From Carallia brachiata (Eukaryota; Streptophyta; Magnoliopsida; Malpighiales; Rhizophoraceae): DNA of 64,000 nt. The DNA lies in assembly GCA_021464245.1 (NCBI GenBank), contig JADCRB010000049.1, positions 332,518 through 396,517 on the forward strand, in the 5' to 3' direction. This document shows, in pieces, positions 36,481 to 48,700 of the stretch (within the stretch, counting starts at the first letter, position 1; every line of letters starts with the position of its first letter). Below the pieces are notes generated by a model that worked only from the letters and a program-made list of their open reading frames with translations, had not been told where the DNA came from and ran no database searches. The translations under genes were made by a program, and so were the position numbers.

Positions 36481-37712
36481 ACGAATTTTGATGTAATATT
36501 GGGAATGGATTGGCTAGCAGAGCACCATGCTTCGCTAGACTGTCGTCAAAAGATGATAACCTTGAAGTTGCTAGGTAAAAAAGAGATTAAATTTCAAGGG
36601 GATAAAAGTTTCGTACCTTACAACCTAATCTCTTGGTTAGGAGCGAAGTGGATGATTAGAAGGAATTGTTTAGCTTACTTGGCCCTTTTACAAGATGCCA
36701 GTAAGCCCATACCCAAAATTGAAGATATCCCAGTAGTGCAAGAATTTTCGGAAGTGTTTCCTGATGAATTGCCAGGATTACCCCCGGATCGAGAGATTGA
36801 ATTTTGTATTGATTTACCGCCGGGCATCGAAACTATATCGATCACTCCATATCTAATGTCACATGCTAAGCTAAAGGAATTGAAGGTGCAATTGCATGAC
36901 TTACTAGATAAGGGGTATATTCGCCCCAGTGTGTCACCGTAGGGAGCACCAGTGCTGTTTGTTAAGAAGAAAGATGGGACTATGCGACTTTTTATTGACT
37001 ATCGTCAGTTGAACAAAGTCACAATAAAAAATAAATATCCTCTACCACGGATTGACGATCTATTTGATCAACTGCAAGGAGCTTGTTATTTTTCAAAGAT
37101 TGATTTGCGCTCAGGGTATCATCAGCTGAGAGTGCGAGAAGAAGATGTACCCAAAACAACATTTGGAATTCAGTATGGTCATTATGAATTTCGTGTACTA
37201 CCTTTTGGGTTAACAAATGCCCCTGCAACTTTCATAGATTTGATGAATCGATTCTTCAAGCCATTTTTAGATCAGTTTGTCATTGTGTTTATTGATGAAA
37301 TCTTGATTTATTCTTCAAGCAAGGAAGAGCATAAGAAGCATTTAAGAATTGTCCTACAGACGTTGAAAGATGAGAAGTTATCTGGTAAGTTTAGCAAGTG
37401 CGAGTTCTGGCTTCGAAGTGTGACATTCTTGGGCCACGTTATATCTAAGAAAGGGGTTGAGGTCGACCCAAAGAAGATTGAAGTAGTTAAGCAGTGGCCA
37501 CAACCCATTACAGTAGGAAAAGTTCGCTGTTTCTTGGGATTGGTAGGTTATTACTGTAAATTTGTGCCAGGATTCTCTCGAATTGCAGCATCAATGACTA
37601 AATTGACTCGAAAGGGGGTTAGATTCGAGTGGACCAAGGAATGTACTAGAGACTTTCAAAAAGTTAAAGAATTACTTACATCAGCACCAGTGTTATCCCT
37701 TCCATCAGGAAC
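36481..37712 (+). pseudogene. gypsy reverse transcriptase with altered catalytic motif
   Basis: FSEVFPDELPGLPPDREIEF leads into the RT domain. A TAG in SVSP*GAPVLF replaces the usual Trp. The RT then reads [52 protein letters not shown] and [13 protein letters not shown], and the catalytic box is [12 protein letters not shown] at about 37285-37310. The family box is F-V/I-D-D; here the second Asp (codon 37297-37299) is Glu. The thumb and connection part ([19 protein letters not shown]) is intact. Length and domain order are normal. Confidence 0.92.
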
Positions 37713-38100
37713 TGGAGGATTTACAATATATTGTGATGCTTCACGAGTGGGACTTGGTTATGTGCCGATGCAAAATAATAGAGTCATCATCTATGCCTCT
37801 CGACAATTGAAGAAACATGAGCAGAACTATCTAACTCACGATCTGGAGATGGCAGCAGTGATCATTGCACTGAAGATCTGGCGACATTACCTCTATGGTG
37901 AGACTTGTGAGATATTTACCGACCACAAGAGTCTGAAGTACATCATGGAGTAAAAAGATTTGAATATGCGTCAGAGACGTTGGATAGAATTATTGAAAGA
38001 TTACGACTGTGTTATTCAGTATCACCCAGGTAAAGCAAATGTTGTGGCTGATGCCTTGAGTAGGAAGTCTATGGGAAGTATAGCCCATATAGAGAGGAGG
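37713..38100 (+). pseudogene. gypsy RNase H
   Basis: [14 protein letters not shown] (first Asp), [15 protein letters not shown] (Glu region is HDLEMAAVI) and [12 protein letters not shown] (third Asp) are present. TAA at 37951-37953 replaces Gln in [13 protein letters not shown]. The frame resumes as [20 protein letters not shown] and ADALSRKS. Confidence 0.9.
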
Positions 38101-39095
38101 CAAAACCAAAGTGAATTGAACCAATTACTTGAGCGGGGTTTAAAGATATCAATGGGAATTTTAGGAGCTTTAATAGCTTACTTCCAGGCTAAACCACAAT
38201 TGAAAGGAAGCATTAAGGTTGCTCAAACTAAAGACCCACATTTGCAGAAGATTAAAGAAGATGTGTTGACTGGACGCACGCAAGAATTTTTAGTGGACTT
38301 TGAAGGCATGCTGTGATGTGGTGAACGACTTTATGTCCCAAGTTTAGACAACTTTCGGAGACAAATACTGGAAGAGGCACACAATATTGCGTATACCGTG
38401 CACCCTGGAATAACAAAGATGTATCAAGATTTGCGCCGAGCATATTGGTGGAAGAATATGAAGAGAGATATAACAGAATTTGTTTCGAAGTGCCTCGTGT
38501 GTCAGCAAGTTAAAGCTGAACACCAGAAACCTGCTGTAACCTTACAACCCCTAGCAATCCCTGAATAGAAATGGGATAGTGTAGCAATGGATTTTATGGT
38601 TGGATTGCCACTCACACAGGATCGACATGATGACATTTAGGTCATCGTAGATCGATTAACCAAGAGTGCACATTTCTTGACAATCCGAGCAACTTATGGT
38701 TTTGAAAGGCTAGCTCAGCTATATGTAAATAAGATTGTAAGTTTGCATGGAGTGCCAGTATCTATTGTATCTGACATGGGACCACAATTCACTTCGCGAG
38801 TTTGGCAGGAATTTCAGAAAGCCATGGGAACTCAATTGGAATTTAGCACAGCATTCCATCCACAGACAAACGACCAATCTGAACGCACCATACAGATTCT
38901 AGAAGATATGTTGCTGACATGTGTGATGGAGTTTGGAGGTAGTTGGGACCAACATTTGCCATTGATTGAGTTTGTATACAATAACAGCTACCAATCAACC
39001 ATTAAATGGCTCCATATGAAGCCTTATACGGCCGTAAGTGTCAATCACCGTTGTACTGGGATGAATTGGGCGAGAAGAAACAATTAGAACCTGTT
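38101..39095 (+). pseudogene. gypsy integrase
   Basis: A zinc-binding region (HNIAYTVHPGITK, then CLVCQQVKAEH) is followed by the core, with SVAMDFMVGLPLTQ (first Asp), VSIVSDMGPQFTSRV (second Asp) and FHPQTNDQSERTIQ (Glu). Stops interrupt GML*CGERLYVP, IPE*KWDSVA and DDI*VIVDRL. After QHLPLIEFVYNNSYQSTIKW the frame shifts near 39000. Confidence 0.9.
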
Positions 39096-39215
39096 TTGGG
39101 ACCTGAAATACTATAAAGGAATTTGGAGAAGATTCGTATGATTCGGGATAGTATGGCAGCTGCCCAGAATCGACAAAAGGCATATGCAGATCATTGACGA
39201 CGTGAATTAGAGTTT

Positions 39216-39660
39216 ATGGTAGGCGATTTGGTGTTCCTGCGAGTTTCACCAATGAAAGGTGTACTTCGATTTGGAAAGAAGGGAAAACTTAGTCCGCGTT
39301 TGATTGGTCCATACGAGATATTGGAATGTGTTAGAGCAGCAGCCTATAAATTGGAGCTACCACCAGAGTTATCCCGGATCCATCCAGTATTTCATGTGTC
39401 AATGTTACGGAAATATCTTTCCGATCCATCGCACGTAGTTATTCCCCAACCGGTTGAGCTGAAAGATGATTTGACCTACGAAGTGCAACCAGTTGAATCT
39501 TGGATACTAGTGTAAAGAAATTACGCTCCAAAGAAGTCATTTTAGTTAAAGTAGCTTGGGATACCCAACCTAGAAGAGAAGTCACCTAGGAAACTGAAGC
39601 AGATATGGAAATGAAGTATCCACATCTATCCCAACTCATGCTAAGCGAACTTAACACTTT
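39216..39660 (+). pseudogene. gypsy integrase C-terminus and decayed chromodomain
   Basis: DLVFLRVSPMKGVLRFGKKG, SPRLIGPYEILE and SRIHPVFHVSMLRKYL are the conserved C-terminal GPY-type module. After the TAA that follows SWILV, a different frame gives VT*ETEADMEMKYPHL, matching the end of a chromodomain (E-A-T-W-E...M-R-x-x-Y-P-x-L/F). This supports the chromovirus assignment. Confidence 0.85.
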
Positions 39661-39684
39661 GTAAATTTGAGGATGAATTTAATT

Positions 39685-39698
39685 TAAGGAGGATAGAC
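39685..39698 (+). other. Polypurine tract of the gypsy element
   Basis: aaggaggatagac precedes the 3' LTR directly, and the 5' LTR lacks this flank. Confidence 0.75.
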
Positions 39699-41661
39699 TG
39701 TAATACCCAGAAATTTCTTGTAAGTTATATTATATATATTGGGTAAAAAAAAAAAAAAAAGTTTGACGGGAAATTGTTTGTGAAAGTGGGGGACAACAAA
39801 ATTGGAAAATAAGTCAATGGAAGCATTGGATTAATTGAGAGAGGATTTGATAATAAAACTCAAAGACCCCCGCTACACCAATGCTCAACTTTTAAGTGCC
39901 ACAAAACTTTTTCCTATTAGACAACGTGGTATCACTTTATGCAATTGCTTAAACCATTTTTACTTCTCCTCTAATCCTTTTACCATCTTGTTATTAACCG
40001 ACTCTTCCTCCTAAGCTTACAATCACATTCCTCTGCTCTACCGTGCTCTTCCTTCGCCTATAATATTTTCAGTGCAATAAGCCAAGCCTCTATGGTTCCT
40101 TGTTCTTATATAATACACGTATTCTCTCAACCAATCACTTATCTCCCATGTTGTGCTGATAGGCTTAAAAAAGAAGGTGGTTCCTTCACTCACATCGTCG
40201 CCTACATACAAGGGGTTCCTTCAAACAATGACATGGAAACTAGACTACCAAGCCTTTCTCTAGGTATACTTACTATCCCTATCAAGTTTCTAATCCAATT
40301 AATTATAAAGTCAAAGGGGTTGGTGTAGTTTTACACCACAGGATAATTAAAAAATCCAATAAATTAGTGTTAACCATGAGTTAGGAATTTCGTGGTCTTC
40401 CTAAGCAAAAACTTAAGAATCGAAGGTAAGTCGATGAGCCCAGGTTATAGAACAACTTACAAACTAGTTTTACAAATGAATTTGGGGAGTTTAGGACAAC
40501 TTAATGGCATCTCTCTCTCTCCTGTAACTAGTTTATAATCCGAGCTTGAGTATTAATTTGTCTTGTAATTCCTTCGATATGTGTTATAGGAACGACACAC
40601 GCCTTGCCAACACAATTCAACTTAACCAGTTAGGTTTCAGAATACTTTCGTATACTATGAGTAATCCTGACACGCATAACACGCTTGGTTACCTTGTTTG
40701 TTTATTTATATTATTTGAGATAATTTTTATATGGCATCTGAAGAATCATTCTCTATGGTTTCAATTAATAAATTATATTCTAAGTGATAATCCTAGATAG
40801 AGGAGAGTGAGTTGCTATATTTAATTATTATTATTGATATTTATGCATGTTTCTTGTGACCATAAATACTTGAGGAATTGCTACTGTTGAAATTTAAGAT
40901 AAGCACGGACATATCGAGTTGGGACGGGCTACTATGCGCTCAGCTACCAGAGGCTGCGGTAGACAGTGTGCACACTGAGCTTGTATCCATGGTACACCAC
41001 AGTAAGCAGGTATGACCACAATTGACCATGACTGGGGAGAGACAGTGTTGGTTGGCTAACTTTTATGAAGTGTTTATTATTATTTGATATGCCTGTTGCT
41101 CTACTCTCTAGTTATGTCTGTGAGATATTTACTTGACCTGTGACCTGGAGTTATACCTATATTATTTTAGACATGTACCTATTTACTTAGTCTATCCTGA
41201 TCATAGTTAGTATATTCACTCTCCCGTTTTATGCCTGTCAGACTTATTCACTGAGATATCTGTATATCTCACTCTTTATTTTTCTTTTCTAATATTTTCA
41301 GGCTTTGAGACTCGAGTCCCTAGTAAACGGTCAGAGCGTTCCTAGAGGCTGCAGGGGGTACTTCCTTGTGTTTATGTGTTTATGTGTATAGCAGACTCTG
41401 CTAGTACAGTCTTTCTTGTATTCCATTATATATTTTCTGGGTTGTGATATTAGGTCTCGTATGTTGGACCTTAGTTTTCTAAAAATTTGGACTTGTACTA
41501 CCTTTTATTTATGATGAGCACTTATGTTGTTTCAGCCTCTATTTTAGACAGAGAATTCTGTTTTTTATGTTTTCTTGATTTAAGGCTTGCGGTTGTCTCG
41601 AGGTGCGTCCTCCATCTGAGACAGTCGCGTCGGTCACATGCTCAAAAGTCGGGATGTGACA
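39699..41661 (+). repeat. 3' LTR of the gypsy element
   Basis: 1963 bp, tgtaatacccag to gggatgtgaca. It is nearly collinear with the 5' LTR, with scattered substitutions and small indels and without the 12-bp start duplication. Confidence 0.93.
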
Positions 41662-43960
41662 TATACACTCAAATCGCAACTGATTGTTGAATAGAGTTTT
41701 TAGTAAGATAGTTCAAAGTACTCTTATTAAACTGTGAAAAGAAAGGACAATTAATTTAAGGCACCTATATGTTTCGGGTTGCCTAGCAGAAGAGAGAATC
41801 TATAATTTACATGAAAGAAAATTAAATTATTAAATAATCAGTGGTTTCTCTATCAGCTACTTAAAGAAGTCTAAAGGGTATGTCTGAAAATTATGAAAAA
41901 TGGAAATAAAAGATTCATAAAGGATGGTGAAGTTAGTGGAAGTAATGAATGTCAAAAATATGGACATTAAAGAAATAAAAGTAAACATGTTTTACCCATA
42001 GCAGTTTTTCATCTACTACAGTACCAAATGTTGTTCTATATTTGGAGAACATTCAGACATAAAAAAATTCCCTGAAAGATCTAATTCACTAATGATTGAT
42101 GCATATAAACCACAAAGAATAACATTAAGAAGATCTTGAAAGAAATTAGTCATTCCGGATGATTGTGTGGTTTATTTGTAAGCATCAAATTTTAATGTTA
42201 GAATTAATAAGGATCTAGTTTCTTTTTCACATGCCATATAAAGTACTGAATCTAATAAGTAAATTGATGTCATGAAAGATGAGTGACATTTATTTTACAA
42301 AGACATTTCTGCATGTCTCAAAGAAGGATTCATTGAAGATAATTTTGGCATTAGTAGCTCATTATGATCCACAATTATATAAAATGGATGTGAATATCAC
42401 CTTTCTAAATAAAGATGTTGAAGAGAAAGTTTATATGGATTAACCTGAAGGTTTTCCATAGAAAGTAAAGGTCAATTGGTGTGTAAATTAAAGAAGTCAG
42501 TATATAGACTAAGCAAATTTCCCAACAATGATATATTAAGTTACATAATATCATTGCATCTTTTGGATTTAAAGAAAATAATGCTAATCGATGTATATAC
42601 CAGAAGATGAGTAGGAGTATGTTTATTTTCTAGTCGTATATATTTGACAATATTTTGCTTGTTATTAATGGTTTAAGTGTACCATGTGAGATTAAAGAAT
42701 TTCTCTTAAAGAATTTGAAATCAAAGATATGAGAGAGACATCATATGTGATAAGAATATAAATATTCTATTGTAAATCACAATGATCGTTAGGATTATCT
42801 TAGAAGGGCTATATTGAGAAAATTCCAAAGAGATTTAATATAAGTAAGTGTTCACTTGGAGTTTATTCCTGTACTGAAAAGTGATAAATTTAGTCTCATC
42901 TATTGTCTCACGAATGATGTGGGATGTAAAAATATGGAGATAATTTCTTATCACAATGTTATTGGTTACTTAATGTATTTGCAAACTTATATAAGATCGA
43001 ATATTAATTTGCAGTTAGAACATTAATCAAGTATGAAAGTAATCTTTAAATGTATTATTAAAGAGCTACAAATTAAAGTATTGAGGTACCTATGAAGGAC
43101 AAATTTTTATATACTCGTGTATAGAACAATCTAATCATTAAGAGATGATTGGATATTCGGATTCAGAATTTATTAGATGTGTTGATAGCATAAAGTCTAC
43201 ATTAAGTTATTTGTTCCTATGAGGAAAAGGAGCATTATCGTGGAAAAGTCTATCATTATGTCATCTATTATGTAAGCAAAGTTTATGGTATGATTAAAGT
43301 TATAATTCATGGATTATAGCTATAGAACTTTATTTCAGGACCTAACATTGTCGACGACATTATCAAATCGCTAAAAATTATGTAATAGTTCCATAACAGT
43401 ATCTCAAAGAATGACCGGTATGTAAATATACCAAACTTATAAAATTAAAGTATCTTTTCATTATAAAGAAAGTTCAGAAACAAAGAATGTATATTAAATA
43501 CATCAACACAAATCTCATAATAGCAAATTATGATGAAGGTTTACAACCAACATTATGTAGAGAACTTGTTCTTAGAATGAGTTTTAGTTATAATGATGAT
43601 TGATTATGTATGACACTCTAAGCTCAATGATGTGTTTCTAACATATATTATGTTTTCCTATTACCTTATGATTATGTATATTTAAAGTTTTAAATTTAAC
43701 ATGAAAGTCTCATTGAGGCATTATTGTGAACCATTATGAAATTATATTTCATATATATACCTTATGAGCCTCGTATGATGAATTGCAAGTGTTGTGGTAT
43801 ATGGAATGGAGTACTCTAAATTAATAAAGTATGATCGCCATAGCTTATACTAAACAGTTTATTATATTATGACATTATGATGAAATGACAAGAGATTGGT
43901 TATTATTATTATTTGTGCATAACGATTAAAGTAATGGATTCTAATCGGACCGAGTGGGAG
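41662..43960 (+). pseudogene. copia integrase C-terminus, reverse transcriptase and RNase H remnant
   Basis: Directly after the gypsy the copia reading resumes: a decayed integrase end, then RFIKDGEVSGSNE-like sequence near 41910. RT traces are QLVCKLKKSVYRLSK near 42470 and LLVINGL in place of YVDD-containing sequence near 42660. RNase H traces are EMIGYSDSEFIRCVDSIKST near 43150 and ALSWKSLSLC near 43230. Stops and frameshifts occur every few dozen codons, so this copy has long been dead. Confidence 0.8.
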
Positions 43961-43962
43961 AA
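43952..43962 (+). other. Polypurine tract of the copia element
   Basis: gagtgggagaa immediately before tattagaatat, the 3' LTR start. This wording is typical of TNT1-94-like copia elements. Confidence 0.85.
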
Positions 43963-44378
43963 TATTAGAATATTTCCGATTATTATTCCTGAAGTAGACC
44001 CAAAGAAAACATATGTTAAAGAAATTCATAATGTGGTCCAATTAATAAGGAAATAATCAATTAAGTAAACTAATTTCGACCGTTGATCTCAGTATTAATG
44101 GATATAATAAATTAGGTCAAAACTTGTATATATATAACTGGTCATCTCTCTTCCTAACACACACGAAAACTCCATTTAAAGGCGTGTAATTCAGATAAGG
44201 TCAGGACAGAGAAATCAGTTAGCAGGTTAAAGAGAACTCTCTAGATGCATCAACTATTTTAGAATTAGTTTCTACTAATTTCAAGTATGTTACCTAACAT
44301 TTATTTGTATGATTATATTCAGTTTCAAGATCCGAAAGACTTACGTTTATGATTATAGATTTATGATTAAATATAATA
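43963..44378 (+). repeat. 3' LTR of the nested copia element
   Basis: 416 bp, tattagaatatttccgatta to gattaaatataata. Both terminal dinucleotides have decayed (TA...TA instead of TG...CA). It matches 29204-29618. Confidence 0.9.
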
Positions 44379-45690
44379 ACCCAAATATAAACTTTACCCA
44401 AGTTTTGGCACTGCATGACATATGAAGCTGCTAACATAGACCAAGAATGGGTGAGTTATCATTAGCATTGTTGCTCCAAGTCGCCCAACTTTCAACGAGG
44501 CTCTTCAACATAAAGCTCTTGTTGGACATCTCAAGAGTTGGATGCTAATAGAGACGATATCATTGAACTTGATGTCGATGCAATTGGGAAGCTTACAGTG
44601 GCAAAACATAGTATGTCAATTAGAGAATGGGGGCAAGTTATTTCCTAAAGAAGTTTTCCGAAAATGTTAAGAGATGCAGAAAAAGCTTAATTGTTTTAAT
44701 CATTTGGAGCCTATGTCATACAGATTAATAGAAACGTTGAAAAATTTTAATGATGTGTTAGATTTATTATGAAATATTTCACAATGACTAAATTATTATA
44801 TTTTAAACAAAAGTCGGGTTAAATTTGTTACAACCCATAATTTTTTTTTAATATTTATTAAGAGATGGAGAAATATAATATTAGAGTGGGCAAAGAGAAG
44901 AAAAAGAATTAAGACAATTTGTTAAAATTGTCCTTGATCTAGTCTTGTGTTGGATTTTTTTTTTGTTAACATGTCAACAACCAGCTGGTAGGTGACATGG
45001 CACATAACAGTGCAATAAATAAAGAATAATGCTAAATAACAAAAATAACAATACACAAAATGACATGAAAAGTTAGTATTTGAATTTTTTTTTAATCAAA
45101 TTTGTTGCCTCCTATTAATTTACAAAAATCAAATGGAGCTAAAGTGCATTTTTGAAAATCATGATTTATGTATATTTGGAATAATACTGACTACTATTTG
45201 AAATTTATTTTTTTTCCAAAAGAGAATATAATAAATAACAAAAAAAAAAAAAAACCATTTGCTCGTGCACTTTCGCAATGCATTTCTCGTGTACTTAGCA
45301 TTATCCATAAATAAAAGGAATAATTTGATAACTTTTTCAAAGTTAAACAACGCAAATGGACCCTCTGTCCAAAAAAAAAAAATCAGATATGTTTTTTAAC
45401 AAAAAAAAAAAAAAATCAGGTTGACCCAATTGAAAGTTCGCAACTCAATTTGACATTGTGGGCCCAAAGTCGGGTGGCGATACAATAATTTCAATACTAC
45501 GACGCCGTTTACCGGAATCGCCCCACGCCTCTCCTGATTTTCTTCCCTCCCGAGCAGTGCAAGTCCCAGGAGAGGAGGAGCAGTCGGAGTAAAACGAAAA
45601 AGGAATAACAATAATCATCAAAAGCCAGAGCCGAAGCCGCCGACATCGCATGGTCGCTGAAAAATGAAAAAGATTCTGTGATTCATTCTT
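44379..45690. other. Intergenic DNA upstream of the importin gene
   Basis: AT-rich, with A-runs near 45240, 45371 and 45402. GC content rises from about 45420 (gggcccaaagtcgggtggcga, ccgttcaccgg-like sequence), as often seen near plant promoters. A minus-strand frame at 45396-45651 is judged a shadow. No gene is assigned. Confidence 0.5.
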
Positions 45691-45694
45691 CTAT

Positions 45695-45798
45695 ATACAT
45701 ACATATATATATATATATTATATATATATATAGACATATAAAGATATATATAGATAAATAAAAGAGAGTGAGTGAGTGAGATTGAGAGAGAGAGAGAG
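45695..45798 (+). promoter_or_regulatory. TA-rich core promoter region and GA-rich 5' UTR of the importin gene
   Basis: A (TA)n tract at about 45700-45755 is followed by agagagtgagtgagtgag and (GA)n at 45785-45798, ending at the ATG. GA-rich leaders next to the start codon are common in plants. The TATA box and transcription start cannot be located more exactly. Confidence 0.45.
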
Positions 45799-48700
45799 AT
45801 GGAGTTACAGATGAAGGTGGCGCAGGCGGTCCACGTTCTGAATCACGATACGCAGTCGTGCAACCGCGTGGCTGCCAATCAATGGCTGGTTCAGTTTCAG
45901 CAAAGCGACGCTGCTTGGGAGGTCGCCGCCTCCATTCTTGCCTCCTCCGATTTTCATCACTCCTCCTCCTCCTCCTCCTCCGATTTCGAAGTCGAATTCT
46001 TTGCCGCCCAGATTCTCAGGCGAAAGGTTGTTCTTTTTCTTTTTTTTTTTTTTTTGTTAATTATTTGTTTTCTGTTTTTTCCCCCTTGCCTTTTTTGGTT
46101 ATTCGGTATGGATTCCAAATTGCTTTGCGGTCCGCAACGAGCAAGGGTTTAGGGTTAAGATACTGTTACTTAATGCTGACTGACTAATTTTCTGCTGTTT
46201 GGCAATCGCTTGGCATATTATTTTTTGATTGTTTGTTGACGTATTTTAGTGTATCTTTGAATTTTAATGGTAGAAGTTCGAATATTAGGAATGCAGAGTG
46301 CAGAAGCATCGATGGTAGAGTGAGCAGCCATTACATGCCTTTGGGGAAGAAAAAAGAATAAAAAAAAGAAGAAAATTGAGTATATTTGGGGATCTAAGAT
46401 TTATCTCTTTTGGCTAGAAACTCTAAAACACATCGAATTTGTGGTACTGTCAGACAGTATACCATGATATGAGCCAAGAATCACAGTTTTGCCACTCCAG
46501 ATATGTCTTTGGGACGGATTATTAAAATTCTCTCCTTGGTAATGCCATTATTTGACTGTTTGGCCAATGTTCCTCACCTTTGAATACTATCCCAATCTAG
46601 GAATTTGCTCTATTTAATTTGTTTTACCTAATTTTTTGCTATGTTGGGTGTTGAAAAAGGAATATTGGTTTGAGGATTCCTTTATCGTGGATAGAGATGG
46701 GTGTGTAGATCAGGCTAAATTTGCTAGTTTGAAAGAAATATGCTTTTTTTTGTATTTTTTAGTCTTAAAGTTTGGATAACCATGGTGTTACTTTTTGCCT
46801 CATATGATTAACGACCATAGATAGCAGTCCCTTCTTGTGGTGTCTTGATGTAATGTATTTCCTTTTTGTTCACAAATAATTGCAGCAGTCTATTTCTGCC
46901 TTAATGTTCCTTAAATTGATGACTTGTAAGGATTTTTCATGTTCTCATTGTTTCAGCAGGGGAAAGAAGAAAGGTCGTATGCCAATGGACTTTTGATTAT
47001 CTTGCAGTTGTAAATTTTTTAAGAATGGTATATTTATGTCACTTGAATGCTTAGGTCAAACCGGCTATGCTTTTATGCTTCTAAAGCTACCATTGGATCA
47101 TATATATATATACATCCATATTGATATGGTGAGTGGAATGTTTTTACTCAAAATTCAGATGAAAATTCTATGTGGCCATCCTAAACGGCTAACTGAAATG
47201 TTGATTAAAATGTGATACATAGACGAGAAGGCTTGTTCAATGTTGGATTTGTAGGGAACTACAGATGGGTAACCATTTTGTTTTGCTCGAATACTTTCCA
47301 ATATTCTTGCTCATTATGCACATTGGTAGCGCCCTATCTTTGTGACTTTCTAGTGCAGCAATTTGTCTAGAACTCGATGCATTAATTCTTCATTGGGATT
47401 ACCGTAGTCTGTTTCAATAAGTTGTTCACGTTTTCGACTATCCTTTACAAAGATGCTACTGGACAGGAGCAATATATTTGCATATTTCATTGCACAGCAG
47501 ATTCAAAGTGAAGGACACTCTTTGCAGTCAGGAGTAAAAGATGCTTTGTCAAATTCTCTTCTTATGGCTGCCAAAAGATTTAGTTCAGGGCCTCCGCAGG
47601 TGCTTCCTTTTGTTCCTATTTTATTGTGCTGCAATTATAAAACATATATGAAGATTATTCATTAGTTTTTATGCTATATTAATTACAGCTTCTGACACAA
47701 ATCTGTCTTGCACTGGCTGCCCTTGTACTTCGTGCTTTTGAATCTGGAAAAGCTGTTGCACATATCTTTTACAGCCTAGATGCTTTACAAAGCCAAGATG
47801 ATGGTAATGTTGCAGTTCTGGAGATGCTCACTGTTCTCCCAGAAGAAGTTGGTGATGCTCAAAATACTGATAGCAAGATAACTTCAGCTCATAGGAGCCA
47901 TTGTTGCCAAGAGGTCTATGCTCTTTTTTTACATTTATGTGCTTATTTGCTGCATCTGTCAATCTGCTCCCCATTGCCCTACCCACCCTTCTCTGTTTTA
48001 TCGTGTGGCCCATCTCCTATTTTGTCATCTTATCTGACTTAATTGCATCTTCAAAGCAGCTTCTCTCACATACTCCTACAGTTCTTGAATTCCTCTTGGA
48101 GCAATCACAGAAAACATCTGATGGGGTTATTCATGTGCTTGAAAGGAACAGAAAAGTTCTCCGTTGCTTGCTAAGTTGGGTAAGATAATGCTATTAGCCT
48201 GCCATGATAATGAAATTGGGATATGCTTTTTCCATTTGTTTTTCAAATGGACCTTTGTGGTTCATTTCCATATTAAATGTATATGTTAGTAGCTTCAACT
48301 TGTATGAAATGTAGACTTCTACATAGATTACTATCTTCTTTAATTGCTCCTTTGCTCAGGTACGAGTTGGGTGCTTTTTGGAAATTCCTGAAGACTCATT
48401 GCCAGCACATCCCCTTCTTAATTTTGTATTCGGCTCCTTGCAGGTATTTCATTCTAGAGTGTAAGTTAATGTTTTGGAGACTGAAAGCATCTGAAGCTTT
48501 TGCCTTGGTAAATACAGGTTCCGTCGTCATTTGATCTGGCAATTGAAGTCCTTGTGGAATTGGCAAGTCGGCATGAGGTGTGCTCGTGCTGCATAGTAGG
48601 ATGGTTATGTTTGCACATCATCATGCAAAAACATATGATGCTCTTTATCTATTTGAGAACTTAGTGTGATGAACAGGTACACCATCATAATGTGACCATT

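Larger units (their letters stand above)
32668..41661 (+). mobile_element. Ty3/gypsy retrotransposon (chromovirus type), full length but inactive
   Basis: About 9.0 kb with LTRs of about 1.96 kb, PBS, PPT, gag, protease, RT, RNase H, integrase and a chromodomain-like tail in canonical order, flanked by the 5-bp duplication tatac. Pol wording (PPDREIEFCIDLPPG, then [20 protein letters not shown]) fits Tekay/Del-like chromoviruses. In-frame stops and frameshifts disable every part. Confidence 0.95.
29204..44378 (+). mobile_element. Old Ty1/copia element carrying nested insertions
   Basis: Two LTRs of about 415 bp, a degenerate iMet-type PBS and the classic copia polypurine tract gagtgggagaa enclose decayed gag, protease, integrase, RT and RNase H sequence on the plus strand. 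A gypsy element (32668-41661) splits the integrase region. Without that insertion the copia is about 6.2 kb, longer than usual because of extra sequence at about 29700-31100. The LTRs are visibly more diverged from each other than those of the inner gypsy, as expected for the older host element. No matching target duplication remains. Confidence 0.9.

Noticed and set aside
45396..45651. Minus-strand frames upstream of the importin gene
   Set aside because: Overlap the importin promoter side, differ between frames and show no domain; judged chance openings in GC-richer DNA.
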